A stretch of 64,000 nucleotides of DNA from Puccinellia tenuiflora. Lineage: Eukaryota; Streptophyta; Magnoliopsida; Poales; Poaceae. The position numbers and the translations under genes are program-made. The stretch lies in contig QRDG01000529.1 in assembly GCA_012064385.1 (NCBI GenBank), positions 2,576,854 through 2,640,853 on the forward strand, given 5' to 3'. Below, piece after piece: positions 10,207 through 22,700 of the stretch (positions are counted from its first letter, which is position 1; every line of letters begins with the position of its first letter). The notes below the pieces were generated by a model. The model did not search any database, was not told the DNA's origin, and saw only the letters and a program-made list of their open reading frames with translations.

Positions 10207-11143
10207 TAAGGAGTTTTACCTCTTGTGCTTTTACGTCCATTATTTATTCTCTACAAACCTTTCGAGGAATAAATATGTGAAAACACTATTTTCACGAAAC
10301 CAAAATAACAATTACTTGTGCTTCAAACTTAACATAGGATTACCATGACTCTTAGTCATTTTCGTATATTAGGGCTTCTATTTCTTCTTTGTAGTTTTGT
10401 AGGCATGTCTTGTTTCATAAACATAACAAGTAAATCATGAATATTATTTTGTAACCTAACAAAATTTTATATTCTTCAATCCTACTTCCTTTAGATAAGC
10501 TAAAACCGAAATTCATTGATCACTATCATTAATTCCTCTTTCATGTGTCAAGCTTTAAACTCAATAGAACACTTTCTACTGTGCTACTTGATACAATAAA
10601 AGGCAATGTTTACCACCTTGTTTTAGCTTCTCAATTTATTCCAGCAATTCTTTTATCCATGAAACATTTTCATGATAAACCACTAAAATACCTAGCACAA
10701 CCATGATGGTTTGCCCTTTTTAGTCTCATATTGTGGAATTGTATTCATAGTCACACATATGAATATACTACAAATCTTATTCGCAATAGTCTCTAATTAT
10801 CTCATAATTATTGAAACCACCTTTTCTCATAACTCATATGAAAAATTTATGCGAATCATAATTAGACCCTTATTTCTAAATTGAGTGTTATTAAATAAAT
10901 CTAAATGTTATTAATAAACCCTAATAAGAAATTCCCTTATGTAAGACCACACAATATCTAATAAAGCGTGATTACAATATTTTAGGACATATCAAATACC
11001 TTTGAAATATTCCAAAACTTGTAATTCGTGAAACACTTTTCACAAGTCTACATACTAAACAATAACTCAAATATTTTGTCTCTTTTGATCAAATCAATAA
11101 GACTCAATTTTTTTGTTAACCTAATATCCTTTACTCCAGAATT
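10207..11143. other. AT-rich spacer, right part
   Basis: Non-coding AT-rich sequence continues from 7899-8638 across the CACTA insertion. No gene or further element boundary was recognised. Confidence 0.5.
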
Positions 11144-11676
11144 TATTACCGAGAGGGCCCAGAGAATATCTACTCCATCATATGGAGGGACAAATCCCAC
11201 TCTTGATTCATGTCACCCAACAACCTACTATCGGAGATACCTGAAATCCATCTTTATAATCACCCAGTCACGAAGTGACGTTTGATGTCAAAGTATTCCT
11301 CTGGTAAACGGGAGTGACATAATCTCATGGTCTAAGGAAACTATACTTGGCATATACTAAAGCGTTGGCAATAAAACTTTGTGACACGATCAATTGCAAC
11401 TCTTTACTAATGGGTCATGTCCATCACATCATTCTGCTAATGATATGACTCCGTTATGAAGTAACTATAACAAGTCCATGGCCAGGAAACCTTAATCATC
11501 TCTTGACTAACGAACTAGTCCGGTAAAAGCTTAGTAGGGACACTTTGTTGTTTATATTCCACACATGTATTATGTTTCCGGTTAATATAATTATAGCATG
11601 GATAATAAACATTTATCATAAACATGAATATGATAATAAACCATTTTATTATTGCCTCTAGGGCATATTCCCAACA
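11144..11676 (-). mobile_element. Angela/BARE1-like LTR fragment (5' part)
   Basis: On the minus strand this begins TGTTGGGAATATGCCCTAGAGG at 11676, the classical Angela/BARE1/WIS LTR start, and runs about 530 bp before ending at GGTAAT near 11144. It matches the first part of the solo LTR at 36831. The five bases outside the LTR are CATCC. The partner end is outside the window or lost, so the target duplication cannot be checked. Confidence 0.85.
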
Positions 11677-11679
11677 CAT

Positions 11680-12172
11680 CCCACTTGGGAATCTTCTTCG
11701 TCCAAACTACAGTAGCCGCCGACGTTCACCGTGTCGGCCGCGAACTCCGCCGCGGCCTTGCGCGCCCACTTCTCCCTGCTCAGCTCCTCGCGCTCCGCCT
11801 TCCTCTCCAAGCGCTCGGCCACCCTGGTCGCCCAGAACTCTGCCTCGACAGCAGCCTCTTTCGGGTGGGTGCGGCGCCATTCCGCCACGACGCGCTCGTC
11901 CCTATCCGCGAGGAGGAGGCGGACCTGGCCATGGCGGTGGGCGCAACGCTCTTCGTCGGAGACGAAGCTCGGCGACGGCGCCAGGTCCTGCGCGTGCTGC
12001 GCGTTGCGCGCGTCATGGAAGTTCATCAGGCGGCGCGGGCGGCCTCATGAGCGTTGCCGTAGGTGCCGAGAGAAATCCGCTCGTCGCCAGAGCGGATTTC
12101 GGCGTAGTAGGTGCCACTGGGGCGGGAGCGGACGCCGCGGTAGCCGGAGGAGTTTCGGCGGCGCGGAGGCAT
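11680..12172 (-). pseudogene. AP2/ERF-domain-like gene, broken
   Basis: A methionine at 12172 opens a frame with basic MPPRRR followed by the AP2 signature GYRGVRSRPSGTYYAEIR and ERISLGTY...HEAARA. The frame then stops at TGA near 12030. In another frame sequence resumes at MNFHDA, the usual end of this domain, and continues with an Arg/Glu-rich tail (about residues EWRRTHPKEA...ERLERKAE) to about 11680. The piece usually linking HEAARA to MNF (about a dozen residues) is missing, so a small out-of-frame deletion near 12035 disabled the domain. An AP2 domain would bind DNA as a nuclear transcription factor. The Angela-like LTR starts four bases beyond the tail. Confidence 0.75.
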
Positions 12173-12279
12173 GGCAGCGGCGGGGCGCGTGGATACTGGT
12201 GGAGAGGAGGTGTCGTGGCGAGCGCGGGAGGGGAGCGGAAGCGGTTGCGCGGCGCGTGGCTGCCCAGCGTGCTGGAAGC

Positions 12280-12450
12280 GGTGCGCTATATAGCCCGCGC
12301 GCGTTGCCGCTTTTTGACGTGCGCGGCACAGTTTTTTCCGCGCGCGAGACTTTAGCGCGTCCGTTAGAGCGTGCGAAATCCCTTGCGACGCGCTAAAACA
12401 GCAGTTTTCCCGGGTGTGCTTTTTCTGCAGCGTCGTTGGTTGGAGATGCT
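12280..12450 (-). promoter_or_regulatory. Upstream region of the AP2-like pseudogene and possible element end
   Basis: On the minus strand GCTATATAGC lies at about 12283-12292, a TATA-like box some 110 bp ahead of the AP2 methionine. Further out, TTAGAGCATCTCCAACCAAC at about 12433-12452 looks like a DNA-transposon terminus of the GAGCATCTCCAAC type common in grasses. The pseudogene may therefore have been carried by a transposon. The other terminus was not found. Confidence 0.4.
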
Positions 12451-12509
12451 CTAACCAAAACATTTCGGTTTGGTGATTGTCAGCTTATACTTGGCCCAAA
12501 TATAAGCTA

Positions 12510-12700
12510 GGGTGTTTGGTTAGGCTTTTTACCTGGATTTTGCCTTTGGCTTATAAGTCCAAAAAGCACCTAAATAGGTGCTTTTGGCTTTTGCCTTTTG
12601 ACTTATGTTTTACTATGTTATAAGCCAAAAGTCAAAAATCAAAAGCACCTAATTAGTAGGTGGTTTTATGTCTTATAAGCCAAAACCAAAAGCAAAGAAA
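12510..12700. repeat. Fold-back MITE-like repeat
   Basis: GGCTTATAAG/CTTATAAGCC and AAAAGCACCTAA/TTAGGTGCTTTT occur several times in both orientations within 190 bp, including a near-perfect palindrome around 12566-12595. No coding potential is visible. The boundaries are uncertain. Confidence 0.55.
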
Positions 12701-12780
12701 AAATGGAAATTCTAATTAGAAGCGCCGCATCGGCTCCTTCCCCATGCGGCGGGTGTTTGTGTGTGATTTTCCCCTATAGG

Positions 12781-13583
12781 AGAGAGCACATGCATGCATG
12801 TAAGAATCTAGTGACATCATCGTATTAATTACAAATTTTGAAAATTCAAAATAATTTATCTTCTAAACCGTTATTCGAATTACCGATCCGTTTATACCGA
12901 TAAGTTCGTTTCGACGAGGGCTTCAAAACTAGATCCATTGTTAATAGGTTCCGATGAACTTTTTTTTCTGACACTAGCTACCAGATTATAGTACTACGGC
13001 TACCAGATTAACAATGAACGGTTATCATGATAATTATATGTGGTTCCCAGATAAATTTTGACACGTATTTAGACATTTTGACACAATTGTATATTGGGTG
13101 TAACGAAATTTTTCCATCACACCAACTACCAGATTAATACTTTATGGTTAACAGATTAACAACAAACAGTTACTATAATAATTATTCACAGTTATTGGAT
13201 AATATTTTATATGTATCTACACATTTGTAATGATATCCATAGTGAGAGAATAAGTTTTACAACATTTTAAGACTGATATCAATCATACAAAATAGTATTA
13301 TGCATCCTTATATTGGGGTCGAAATGGCACATAGAAAACCTGATAGCTAAGTTATTATAATTCGGTAGGCTAGTGATAATAATCTGGTAACTATCGAACG
13401 AATTTTTTTTTGTCAAAACATGGTAACATGGGATCTAGTTTTGTAGATCTCATCGCGACTAATCCAGCGGTGAAAACGGAATTTTAATTGGATTATCGGT
13501 TTGAGAGACAAAACTTTTTAAATTTAATCATTAAAAAGGAATCTAAGCTAACATCATCGCTTACATCACTGTATGCATGCTGA
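12781..13583. mobile_element. Fold-back element (possibly Mutator-like MITE)
   Basis: Two inverted arms of about 150 bp surround an AT-rich centre. The left arm reads TTCTAAACCGTTATTCGAATTACCGATCC...ACGAGGGCTTCAAAACTAGATCC; the right arm, reverse complemented, reads CTCAAACCGATAATCCAATTAAAATTCCG...GCGATGAGATCTACAAAACTAGATCC. The motifs CTACCAGATTA and relatives recur between them. The outer edges carry TGCATGCATG at left and GTATGCATGC at right. No target duplication could be fixed. It ends within about 155 bp of the FIGNL1 start codon. Confidence 0.6.
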
Positions 13584-13738
13584 TTAGCAACCGCCGCACG
13601 GGACGACCAATATGCGGCACCGCTGCATAGTCATCAGCTCCAAAGAAAAAAGCCTCGTACAAGACACAAGCGCCACCTCCCAAAAGAAGCAAAACCCCTC
13701 AGCCGAACCGAGAATCCCAAATCGCCGAAACCCCCGAA
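13584..13738 (+). promoter_or_regulatory. Proximal promoter / 5' UTR of FIGNL1
   Basis: About 150 bp of unique sequence separate the fold-back element from the start codon. The last 80 bp (CCTCCCAAAAGAAGCAAAACCCC...CGCCGAAACCCCCGAA) look like a plant 5' leader, rich in C and A and without an upstream ATG after 13620. No clear TATA box is present. The core promoter may lie in or be shared with the element upstream. Confidence 0.45.
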
Positions 13739-16700
13739 ATGGAGGGGCAGCCTGCCGCCGCCGCCGTCGCCGATTCCTCCTCCTCCGCCAGCCCGGAGAA
13801 CTGGAGGAAGGAGGTAGACGAGCGGCTCCGGCGGCTCCACTCCCTCCTCTTCGGCGCCGACGCCGCGCTCGAGCGCGGGGACCCCGCGGCGGCGCAGGCG
13901 CTCGCGCTCCGTCTCCTCGGCTTCCTCGATTCCCAGAACCTCTCCACCGAAGCGGGCCCCGAAGCCGCCTTCGTCGCGCACATCCGCGCCGCAGCCTCCT
14001 CCCGTCTCGCCGCCGCCTCCCGCGCCCGCGCGTCCGAATCGGATCGGTACAAAACCTACCCGGCGCAAACTCCCGGTTTTGCGTCTGATGATTCATTCAG
14101 TACGGTGTTTCATCTTTCATGTGGCTTACTTCGTGGTAGACGAGAGGATTCGGGTCTTTTACGGACGGTGCTGCTCGACTGGCATAGCTCAATTTCTACT
14201 GCTTAGATCGGAATCTGTAGGATTTGAGGGGGTTTCTATGCACATCGTCGGAGAATGCAATGACTGATGATGTGATAGTTTGCCGACCAAAATGAATTTA
14301 TTTCCTTTTGCATGCGCAGAACATTTTTATTTATTTAATGCATACGTAGTAGGATACTCTTCTACTGTTTCCTCCCTAAAAAAGGCTGATGAAGCACAAG
14401 CACCTAAACTGTCATGATCCCGATTTATGGTGTTTTTAGGGTTCTATAGACCATATGTCCTTTTGTTCCAAATGCCATTACATAACACATGGTAAAGTCC
14501 AGTCATAGCCAGGTAACATATGCTATACATTGCAATTTATTGGCACGTAAACATATGGACCAGGAAGAGTAACTGCCATTCGTCTCCCAGCGCCACGACC
14601 TGCTGTCTGGAGATCCAGGAGTAAGTGTGAAATCGCGATTAATGTGCAAGATGTTTAGCAACTCAACTCTGTGAAGGTCGATTTGTTCAGAGGGGGTTTA
14701 ATATGTGTGGTCCATCAACTGTTGAGGAGGGCTTCTGTGACGGTGTGCTTCTCTAGGTATTAGGGAGGGGTTCTGTGACAAGCAAAAATTACCGCAGCGA
14801 TTGCGTTGAAAATTGCCTTTTCTAAACCCTCCAGAGGGGCTGCAGATCCTTCCACGTACTGTCAAAACTTGTTATCTGAAGCCAGAGCCATCTAACCTTC
14901 AGAGCGACCCCCAATTGACTTAGGTCTGGTATCCCAAGTCCACCAACTTGTTTGGGCATGCAAAGGAGAAAAGCCTCCGAAAATATTCCATTAGAACTCT
15001 GCCATTTCATTTATCTTTCCAAAATAGCACAGAATCCCTAGAGTCAACCGGGCAATCAGAAATGCTCGATAGATAAGACTTAAATTCATAATATATTGCC
15101 GCCAGAAGAGCCACGAGATGGAACCTGATATGGAACAATTTTGAGATCCTTCAGTTATGTGGCAATTTCCTCAAGTAAAGAAAGAAACTGATACACGTGC
15201 ACATGGGAGTCCAAACCTAACGCTGTTAGATGAATGCAGTTTTCCCTTTGTATGATCTTTTTTTTCTTTCCTTCAAGTACACGGGGCAATAAGGTTAATT
15301 ATCTTCTTTTCTATGATGAATATCTACGTTATAACTCAGGCCCATTCCGATGGATCGCTAGTGTTCTCATTTTTCTTATTAATCTGGGATTTCTTGTGAG
15401 CGCGCAATTAGTATCTTCCCTTCAAGTACGGGACAATGGGATTAATTCTTTTTCTACAGTGGATCTCCATTGTTATAATTCCGGCCCACTCTGATGCACA
15501 GCTTGATATTTCTTTTCTCCCTAATTAACATGGAAATTCTAGGGAGCTTTTAACTAGTATAGTTAGAGGTTGATAGTTTTTTCTAGAAATTTGGTCAAAG
15601 TTAGTGTAGTTTGACTTTTTTTTAAACCAGTACGCCTTATAAGAAGGAACGGAAGGAGTATAATTTGTTCCTTATTAGTGCTGATATGCTAGAGAACGCT
15701 CATATCGTTTAGGAAATAATTTGAATAGTTGAATATGTTGAAATGCTGATATAATTTTGCCCTTTCCTCCTAGGAGGCTGCTGTACTGAACTCTTTCTCT
15801 TTTCAATGAAATGAAACACAAAAGTTTTTTGCGTTTTCTCGAGAAAAAAATGTTCGAAATGCTACATGTCCCAATATTGAGGGGAGAGTTGTGGGTATGT
15901 GTTCTTTGTAGCTTTGTTCAAGGGTGATAAACGAATAACTTTAGCATGTGTGCTCTACTTTTAGAAGATAAATGAATAACTCTAGCATGCATGCTCTAGT
16001 TTTGCTCCACATAACAGGCCCCTCGCCTATTGGAATACATTCATTTCTTACTTGTGCTTGTAATGCATGAGAGAAAACAAAATGCCACATTGCCACCACT
16101 GAAGAATTGCCTAAGTGTTAATTCATTTTAAACTGAGACCCTCAGACCGTTCCACTGTATGTATCCTTTCAAAGATGGACATGTGCTGGATACATTTAGA
16201 ATTGTTCTTGGATCATCGCCTTTGTTTCATATTTCTGTGTCCATCAGTGAGATAGAGGTGTTGGCATATAGCGTGTTGCAGACATTATAGAACATTGCTA
16301 GATCATATAAGAATAAGATTCAAAAGAAGCACCGATTGTGAGAGTTTACCAGGTCGTGGTACAATTTCTTCTTTGTTTTAAGTTCATCTGCAATGGTCTC
16401 AGCAACATCATTTCCATGGATATAAAGGGAGCAGCAAATATTATCAGAGCCAGGAGTACTGAAAATTGAGATTTTTCTGTGCTGATTAAGATAAAATAAT
16501 ATATCACTTTGATATTATTAAGATTTTTTTTTTGGGTTTTTTGAATATATTCCTCAATTTGGTATCAATCCTTACTTTAGGTGCGATTTGAACTCAGTGC
16601 AGTGTTTGAGCTCGCAAAAAAAGATCTTGGTTGTGTTTTTACAAAGCAAGGAGACGTCAACATTGAAAAGGTCAAGCGTTCAAAGTATTTTCAGGCTCTT

Positions 16701-19700
16701 CATGAGAAATCCAGTCGAAATGCTGCTGATCAACTGGTATTATCTAGTTTATGTTATTCTTAAAGCATTTCTGCTTCATCACTAAAATGACTCTTTTCTC
16801 ATTCTCTACCTTGTTTCACCTTTTGTTTTGGGGTCATCCAGACATGGCCCTTTTTGCTTAATTTCTGTTTGATGTATAAGTTTTCTGAACGTCATTAACC
16901 TATTTCAGAATGTATTACTTTGACTTAAATCACCACTTGAAAAGTCTATATACATGCTTATTATTTGCAAATACTGGAGTTTGCGTGCTAACTTTTGTTG
17001 CCATTTTCTCCTTGGCATGCATTGAAATTCAAAAGAACGCAGCTTGCCAAGAGTTCACAATTCAAGGGGGTTCACATACTGAGGAAAACCCAGCTGACCT
17101 AGATAACGAGGAACTTAGCATCAGGGCTTCAAAATTAATGACACAAACAAAAATAACATCGTTGTATAGCAGCAAGTTCTTGAAGGCAAATAATGTGTCA
17201 GACAAGAATATGTTCAAATCAGAGGGGAACATGTCTAAAGAGTTTGCTTGTGTTGAAAATGAGATCAGAAGAACTCAAGATAAGAAGCATCCTGTTTATC
17301 TGGGGGTTGAAAAGGATGAGAAACACTGTGGGTCATTGCAGAATGCAAAACGAAAGCATACAGGGTTCCGAAGTCCAATATGTGAACATGCCAATTCTCC
17401 ATCAAGCAACGATGAAGCTGATGCTCCTGCAAATGAGTTTGTGACTGCCAGGATAAAGTTGGTATATGCACTTGTCAAATTGTGCACTTCTTATCTGTGC
17501 TGCCACATTGGTTCAATTTTTTCAATTCCCTGTTTGATAAATGTTTTAGACGATTTTTCATTGTTTTTCCAAGAAAATGCACATATCATATATCACCTAA
17601 ATTTCACAAAAGGTAGGTGCAGATTTTCACCACTCAGTTTAGCTCTTTAGAGGAATTCTTCTACGTTCCTCCAAGAAGAGTGCACATGTCATAGATCACC
17701 TATGGTCTATAATAGGTTGCTGCAGATTTTCACTATTCAGCTTAACTTAACGACTCCAGTCTCCTCAGATGTTCATATCAAGACTTCGTTAGTTTTTGGC
17801 TTTTGCACACTGCATAGGTTTGAGTATAAGCTACTTTCTTTGTTTGGTAGAGCGAGTACTCAATCCCTAAGACCCTAGTATGAACCCAGGCTCATATAGT
17901 TTTCTCAGAAAAATTAACCTAAGTTCATAGAATCTTTTTCCCTACTTAGACATGCTGACAACTAGATTCAAGTTGACATGGACACACTTAAGGAAGCGTC
18001 CTGAGTAGGGATGCCTAATAGACCATCAACACATGAGGATGTGTAATAGACTAGTGACACATGTGGAGTATGGACTCTACTTAACTAATCCTCTTACTGG
18101 CCACTGCTACTAGTATTTGCTACAAACGCCTGAATGGCCTGATACATCCTGGCCCATGTTGCCACATGACACATGTATTCAGTTCTGCCATTTTCTGGTG
18201 TTCTGCCCACATACGCAGATATGCTGACGCTATTGCCATGATGCTAGATACTCTTGAGGCACGGACCCACACCCACAACATTGTTCAGATGGTATCACTA
18301 TATTTGTTTTTGCCAGAAAACACTTTTATTCTATTAAATCCATACATTGCAAGTGTAGTTATAGGCTTATACTCGTTTTGATTAAAGTTCAACACATATG
18401 TACTTGTTCTAACATTGTTCAGTGAATGCCTTTTGCATTGTAGGCGATGGATGCTGTGCAAAAACACGGGCATAATGGTCACCAAGGTGCTTCTGTATCT
18501 CCACAATGTGATAACAACCTTAGTACACGGAATTATGGGGCGAAGCCATGCTGGAACTCTCGTCGTGGACCACGTGGTAATTTTGTCCCTCCTATCCGAA
18601 ACAATGGAGGATCCGCTACAATCAACTCACGGGTTACTGGGAAGAATGATGATTCCATGGAAGATTCAGTAAAAAAATGGTCTGTAATTCAAACTTAATT
18701 GTCTGGTACTATTTGAACTCATTTTATCACATCTGACAATGTAGATTTTGTGTATAAATAGTTAAGTGTTATACACCCTCAGTTATGGATTTGCTTAACT
18801 TTCCTTAATATTTAGCATATGCACATCTTACACTTCTTCATTTTTCTTGGTGGGTTACACTATCGGCATACAACAGATTTATTGTGTTTTTTGAATAGCT
18901 TTGCATTTAGAACCTAATTACAATGACATTGATCCAGCGCATTGAAGGTCAAGGTAAATTATTGTATACCAATATCACGTTCCCTTAACAAGTTCAGAAA
19001 AGGTTAACAATTTGAACAGGTGGACCCAGTAACATTGAGATGTACCAAGAACTATAGAGTGTTATCTAAATACAGTATGTTCGAAGCTTGACCATTAGTA
19101 AAAGCTAATTCTGAACTACTGATGACAAACTTAGTGATGGGCTGTTAGGATGTTGTGCCAAGTTAATTTAAGTAAGAAAAAAGCAAGCATCTGGAATGCC
19201 GAACAATATCTAGTGAGTTTATTTGCCATTTTAGCGTCTAGTTTCTTGCTTGGTGATGCTAAAATACAGTATCTTGTGGAATACTCCGTATGTCCTCAGA
19301 TATCAACCATTTCCCCGTGTCAAGCAAAATGGCGTTGGTCCCATCCCTTTCCTAGCGATAACCCCTTGAACCGGGTATCCCTACCATGCACCTCTAAAGT
19401 TAATTGTCATAATTATCATGAGCATGCAAATTACTATTACAGTTTCTTGATACTTAAGTGTATTCTGCATTAGTTTCTATGTTACCGATAAGGATTACAG
19501 GTGCATGAGTAGCATTAAAAATATAGTGTCTGGTCAATATATTGTTGGTGCTTGCATACATACTTACTAATATTTTTCACCACCATCAGCTTAGAAATGC
19601 TTTGTGGCCCTGATGGTGAGCTTCCTGAGAAGCTGAGGAATCTGGAACCTCGCCTTATTGAGCACATTAGCAATGAAATAATGGATAAAGATCCTAATGT

Positions 19701-22700
19701 TCGTTGGGATGACATAGGTTGGTACACATTGCCTTTTAGTTATTCGGAATTTCTATGTCTTGTGTAACTAATTCATCCCAATCCGCAATAGCTGGTTTAC
19801 ATCATGCAAAGAAGTGTGTGACGGAGATGATTATTTGGCCCCTACTACGTCCAGACATCTTCCGTGGTTGTCGGTCTCCTGGAAGAGGTCTACTACTATT
19901 TGGACCTCCTGTGGGTATTTTATCTCATCTAGCTCTATTGTGCCTACCCTTTTTTTCTTAACGTTAATGTATGCACGATTATTTCCACAGGGGACAGGCA
20001 AAACCATGATCGGAAAAGCAATAGCTGGTGAGGCCAAGGCAACATTCTTCTACATATCTGCAAGTTCACTCACAAGCAAATGGGTATGTCTGGCACTTGT
20101 TTTAAATTCTTAATACAGTCCCATTTCTATAATTTTACAGTCAATAGTATTCTTTTTGCATATTTTTGACGTACTAGTGAAATGTTACAACATAATTTGT
20201 TTTCGATGTGCTAATTTATGTTTGTGATAATAAGTTTGTCATTGTCCATGCTTCCAAACTTAACAATAAAGAACTGGAAGCAGGATTTTTGTAGGCTGCG
20301 TGTTCATGTTTCTAAACTTATCTGTTATTACTGTACTCTTTTTTGACAACCTGCTCCTAACTTTCTATGCCAATAATGTTGCGGCAGGATGCAGCTTTTT
20401 GTGTTTCTCATTAAGACTGATAGTTGACATCAAATTTGTTTTAGAATGAAAATGGGCAACCATACATATCTGTTCCAACGATGATTTCTTTTGGTATTAA
20501 GTCTTATTAGTTCATTGCCATGCTTACTCCACATTAACTTGACTTCATTGTCCATGCGAGCTGTACTCTTCTGTGATGCATTGCTCAACTTAACTGTTTT
20601 GGCATGATTCTTGATAAGCCTTGGCACTCTCTAGCTGTATGGAGCATATGGTTACCAATTCTGTATGTTTTAAAATCATAATAAATCTGGATTAGGTTTA
20701 TTCCAGTAACTGGTTTCCTCTCAGTATTTCCTCTTTCTTGGTAAGTTAGATGATAAAAACACTTCCAGAATGGAGACTGACTCATTTGCAAATACCTTAT
20801 AAGTTCTAACTTGGTAATTCTTGTAATCCTTAAACCCACTAAGTAGTAAAATGGTCTGTCTTGCCAAGATTCCTCTAACTCTAGAACTGCTGGCTACTGC
20901 TGGTTTTGCTAGCCAAGAAATACATGGGATATTGGTGTCTATTGTAGATTTACAATTCGTAATGAGAATAGAAACTGTATTATTTGTTTGTCAAAGGTTG
21001 TATCTCGGTATGTCTGTATCAAGGGTCTTCTGTGATTATAGAAAAAATAGAAAGATTGTTGTGTTCGAAACTCTGAATGGAGATTCTATTTCTGCGTGTA
21101 CGCGGCTGTCCATTTTGGGGAGTTTGAGAATGTTAATATTGATTGTTAAGTCTCTGTCTGGTGCAAGATTGGTGAGGGTGAAAAGCTGGTCCGAGCACTA
21201 TTTGGAGTGGCCTGTTGTCGTCAGCCTGCCGTCATATTTGTGGATGAGATAGATTCACTACTATCTCAGGTATGTTCTATATGTTGTTTTTTGTTATGCC
21301 CATAGACGTTGCATGTTTTGACACCTGACAACCTTAAGCATGATTACAGCGCAAGTCAGATGGTGAACATGAATCAAGTAGGAGGTTGAAAACACAGTTT
21401 CTAATCGAGATGGAAGGTTTTGACAGTGGAAACGAGCAAATTTTACTCATAGGTACTACATGCATAGATAAGTGAAATATTTTATATGACATAACATTTC
21501 TGTCATGGTAGGACTAAGAGTACCTCATGGGGCTGAAGCATCAACAAAATCTGCATATTTTCGCTCCGTAAACGCAAATTGCATAAGCACATTTTCTTGT
21601 AGCTAAGCTTCGATGTTCTACTACATAGCCTGTCAAGTGGCGTTGAATCTCATATCATGATCAATGTAAGAGATTACCACCACACTGGCACACTCCCCAT
21701 CATATCCCAAATAAACAGGCTAAAGCTCCTTCATGGGGCATGACTACCATTGCATGTATTGCATAGATCTGCCTTTTGCTTCATGCATTTATTTAACTTT
21801 ATGGTAAACAATTTGGAACTTGGAGCATCAGTGATCATGACTTGTAGCATCAGTGATCATGACTTGTAGCATCAGTGATCAGTGATCATGACTTGTAACA
21901 ATTCTCAAACTTTATTGTGGCGTAAAAATGATGGCAGGAGCAACAAACAGACCTCAAGAATTAGATGAAGCAGCACGCAGGCGACTTACAAAGCGTCTAT
22001 ACATCCCCCTTCCTTCATCAGGTAATGCCCTATTTCTGTTCTATGGAATAGCTGAAGAAATCTGACTATTTCATGGTTGTGAAGAAGCCCGTGCTTGGAT
22101 AATTCGCAATGTGTTGGAGAAGGATGGCCTTTTCAAGCTCTCACAGGAAGAAACAGATGTCATCTGCAACTTAACAGAAGGTGCACGGAATCATCGAGCT
22201 TTCATCATGTTGCTATTAACCTAGACCTTCGTGCCATCTTACTGAATTTTCCTGTTATAAGCATTTAAACAATATTGTTTGTTAATTCCAGGTTACTCGG
22301 GATCTGACATGAAAAATCTTGTGAAAGATGCTTCAATGGGGCCACTAAGAGAAGCTTTCCAACAGGGTGCTGAAATCGCAAAGGTCAACAACGAGGATAT
22401 GCGACCGGTGATGCTCAAGGTACTAGTCAAATACATATTTAAGTTCAGAGAGTGAGGGGTGTTAGCAGTAATCTTATCATATCCATAGTGGTTAAGCACA
22501 TGCAACTTAAGTGCATGCATGTCGGCATGCAAGATAAAATATATATGCATGTAGGTCGTTAGTAGTAAGAGTTTTTGGTAGGTGCATCAAGTTTCTAGTC
22601 CGAGTAGAAGCAAAATCAAAATTTGCCTTAGCTGTAATAGTACATGTGCCAGGTTAGATAGTTTCACTATGTTGGTAGCTAAAACAGAGTCGGTTAGTGA

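Noticed and set aside
1..11676. Interpretation of 1-1318 and 11144-11676 as one LTR split by insertions
   Set aside because: About 230 bp (1091-1318 and 11147-11375) are present in both, so these are two LTR copies.
11624..12396. Plus-strand frames of 130-240 codons opposite the AP2-like sequence
   Set aside because: The minus strand carries the recognisable AP2 motif; the plus frames are its shadows.
17193..17487. Frames overlapping FIGNL1 exon 3 in other phases and strands
   Set aside because: The exon is defined by phase-consistent splice sites and family motifs; the others are shadows.
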